Shown here: positions 62,129 through 64,000 of the stretch, piece by piece
Numbering within the stretch: position 1 is the first letter of the stretch
How the letters are laid out: each line of letters opens with the position of its first letter
NCBI GenBank assembly: GCA_965199905.1
Contig: OZ241366.1
Coordinates: 3,906,001-3,970,000, forward strand
Source of the DNA: Ilyomonas sp965199905
Lineage (GTDB): Bacteria > Bacteroidota > Bacteroidia > Chitinophagales > Chitinophagaceae
Direction of reading: 5' to 3'
Length of the DNA stretch: 64,000 nt
Translations under genes and position numbers: made by a program
The notes under the pieces: model-generated
What the model saw: only the letters and a program-made list of their open reading frames with translations
Told to the model about the DNA's origin: nothing
Database searches by the model: none

Positions 62129-63829
62129 ATGAAAAAAATATTTGTTTGCATTCTCGTTTTCTTTGCTGTAACATCGGTTGCTCACGCACAACGCAGCAGG
62201 AAAGCGCGCCCGGCTCAAAAGACGGAAACCCGCAAAACAACAGGCAATGAAGGGGAACGCGCCTCTGCCGATACAACGATACCCGGCAGAACGGTTACGG
62301 TTACTTCATCGTATAAACCTATGCTGAAGCCGTCTGCTAAAATCAACTTTAGCGCAGCTACGCCATTGCCGGATTCTACGTTGCCGACATTGCAATACAA
62401 TGTGCCATCACAGAACCTGTTTTTCTCCTATCAGCCAGCAGCATTAAAGCCTTTGGCGGCAGATATTGATACAGGCATAAACTGGCAGAATAAGAACTTC
62501 CTGAAAGCCGGGTTCGGTAATTACACTACGCCTTATCTGCAGGCTGGTCTGTCGTTCGGCGATGGTGAAACGTCCGTGGTAAACGTGAACGCAAAATACT
62601 TATCGTCAAAAGGCAGTCTTCCATTCCAGCAGTTCAGTCGTTTTAATGGTGATGCCACGGGCATTTTTACCAAAGGCATTAATGAAATAACAGGCAAGGT
62701 TTTCTTTGATGCCAATACGCAATACGAGTATGGTTTTACACCCGATTCTCTGAAGTTCAGTAAAGATGATTTGCGCCGCAGCTATAGCACATTTGGCGCG
62801 AAGGTTGGGCTGCGCAATAAGACCGTAAACAGCATTGGCGTTTCTTACAATCCATCTGTCTACATCAGTGGCTTTACGGACAACCGCAATGCGAGCGAAG
62901 CTAATTTTATTCTGGATGCACCGATGTCGAAAACGTTTGGCGACAATTTTACTTTCAAGTTTGGTATCACTGCTGATCTTACCGGATACAAAGGCGATAC
63001 GGTGGATAAAATCAATAACAATTTGGTTTACCTATCGCCTGCTTTGCAATATGCGAGCAACAGTTTTACCGTCTCCGGCGGCATCATTCCTTCGTGGGAT
63101 AATAAAGAGTTTCACATGCTGCCAAACATCACGGCAGATATTAAAGTGAATGAAGAAAAGTTTGTGCTGATGTTTGGCTGGAAGGGTTATTACAACAAAA
63201 CCAATTATCAGTATCTCGCTGGTTTCAATCCCTGGATAAAGCAGCCTGATTTCCTGAAAAGCACGCGCTTTGTAGATGCCTATGCAGGCTTCAAAGGCAG
63301 TGCCGGCAGCCACTTTACTTACAATGCCCAGCTTACTTTACAGCACATTTACAACCAGCCTCTTTTTGTAAATGATAGCATTACCGGCCGCTCGTTTACG
63401 GTGCTGAATGAAAGTAATATGCACAACTTCAAACTGCATGGCGAGCTGGGTTATACTTTGCAGGAAAAGTTTTCATTGCTGGCGGGTGTTACTATCAATC
63501 AATATAATAACCTGACGGATAATAGTAAAGCCTGGGGTTTATTGCCAAATGAAATCAACGGCTCTTTGCGTTGGAATGTTCTGAAAGATTTAATGTTTAA
63601 AGCTGATTTGTATTTCTGGGATGGTGCCCGTTATCTTACCACGAAAGATCGTAATGCTGCCCGGCTTGATGGTGCATTCGATTTAAATGCCGGTGCGGAA
63701 ATGAAGATTAATAAATCATTTAGTGCATGGCTACAGTTCAATAACTTATTCAACAATAAGTACGAACGCTGGCATCAGTACCAGGTGTTAGGCTTTCAGG
63801 CACTGGGCGGCGTGATCTACCATTTTTAA
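62129..63829 (+). CDS. Outer-membrane beta-barrel protein partner of the TPR protein
   Basis: 566 residues: signal peptide (to about AHAQ, residue 21), a basic low-complexity segment (SRKARPAQKTETRKT), a TVTVTSSYKPMLKPSAKI linker, then a barrel of amphipathic strands ending in LNAGAEMKINKSFSAWLQFN (typical TonB-dependent-receptor-type end strands) and a terminal aromatic GGVIYHF. A TonB-box and plug domain are not evident. It lies 11 bases after the TPR gene, so the two probably work together at the outer membrane. A perfect terminator ends the operon. Confidence 0.82.
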   Translation: MKKIFVCILVFFAVTSVAHAQRSRKARPAQKTETRKTTGNEGERASADTTIPGRTVTVTSSYKPMLKPSAKINFSAATPLPDSTLPTLQYNVPSQNLFFSYQPAALKPLAADIDTGINWQNKNFLKAGFGNYTTPYLQAGLSFGDGETSVVNVNAKYLSSKGSLPFQQFSRFNGDATGIFTKGINEITGKVFFDANTQYEYGFTPDSLKFSKDDLRRSYSTFGAKVGLRNKTVNSIGVSYNPSVYISGFTDNRNASEANFILDAPMSKTFGDNFTFKFGITADLTGYKGDTVDKINNNLVYLSPALQYASNSFTVSGGIIPSWDNKEFHMLPNITADIKVNEEKFVLMFGWKGYYNKTNYQYLAGFNPWIKQPDFLKSTRFVDAYAGFKGSAGSHFTYNAQLTLQHIYNQPLFVNDSITGRSFTVLNESNMHNFKLHGELGYTLQEKFSLLAGVTINQYNNLTDNSKAWGLLPNEINGSLRWNVLKDLMFKADLYFWDGARYLTTKDRNAARLDGAFDLNAGAEMKINKSFSAWLQFNNLFNNKYERWHQYQVLGFQALGGVIYHF

Positions 63830-63896
63830 AAGAACGCAATAACGGATTTATATAAACCTTTGGGTTCTTCTGTTTTAGAAAACCTGTAAGGATTAT

Positions 63897-63940
63897 AAAA
63901 GTAAAGCGGCTTTCAAAATTTTGAAAGCCGCTTTACTTTT
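63897..63940 (+). terminator. Perfect terminator of the TPR-barrel operon
   Basis: 22-bp perfect arms (63897-63918 with 63919-63940) that meet without a separate loop, ending in TTTT. It starts 67 bases after the barrel stop. Confidence 0.92.
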
Positions 63941-64000
63941 ATGAAAGATATCTCTGTTATTAATTACTTCCTTTATTGCGGAATTTTTTTACCCTGATCG

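Overview
The window looks like chromosome of a member of the Bacteroidota, most likely a Chitinophagaceae-type organism; the genus cannot be told from the sequence. The signs are a type IX secretion (T9SS) sorting domain on a secreted protein, many lipoproteins and outer-membrane beta-barrels, a Bacteroidota-type TamB, a LytS/LytTR pair, S9B dipeptidyl peptidase, and promoters of the TTG-N20ish-TAnnTTTG type. There is no rRNA, tRNA, CRISPR array, prophage or intact insertion sequence.

Layout. 0-7 kb: DUF892 protein, a lipoprotein, a T9SS-exported FG-GAP protein, an SMP-30 lactonase, DUF72 and DUF1345 proteins. 7-16 kb: typA, a serine hydrolase, an MFS exporter, a LytS-like kinase with its LytTR regulator, mtgA and a LysE exporter. 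16-24 kb: a very small membrane protein with its own promoter and terminator, a large secreted metzincin-type protease, tsaD and a thioesterase, and a scar zone with broken genes and inverted-repeat cassettes. 24-33 kb: hisC, a sorbosone-dehydrogenase-like protein with a cytochrome c, an outer-membrane barrel and tamB. 33-42 kb: a receiver protein, pepT, an ABC exporter, a GH130 enzyme, DPP IV and a broken PIN toxin with its antitoxin. 42-47 kb: cyanophycin synthetase and cyanophycinase around an outer-membrane barrel gene. 47-58 kb: msrA, an SDR, small membrane proteins, two amidohydrolase-fold proteins and a Na+/H+ antiporter. 58-64 kb: DoxX, then a two-gene operon of a large TPR protein and an outer-membrane barrel.

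Two non-coding systems stand out. (1) An intergenic repeat of about 100-150 bp occurs eight times (near 5.0, 12.1, 16.1, 35.0, 39.1, 50.2, 55.2 and 58.3 kb, in both orientations). Its outer blocks are conserved, while the core is variable and usually a hairpin; one core shows a compensatory base-pair change. (2) A gene of the 23S rRNA intervening-sequence (four-helix-bundle) family lies between perfect 23-nt inverted repeats at 22.2-22.6 kb. A deleted relative lies at 20.4-20.6 kb and solo ends lie elsewhere. Both cassettes start a few bases from the TGA stop of a neighbouring gene, with the same TGATTC junction, so this looks like a small mobile intergenic version of an rRNA intervening sequence.

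The genes are mostly housekeeping and envelope functions. The clearest pathway is storage and mobilisation of cyanophycin (cphA and cphB). A second plausible unit is periplasmic sugar oxidation by the GSDH-like protein with its cytochrome c.
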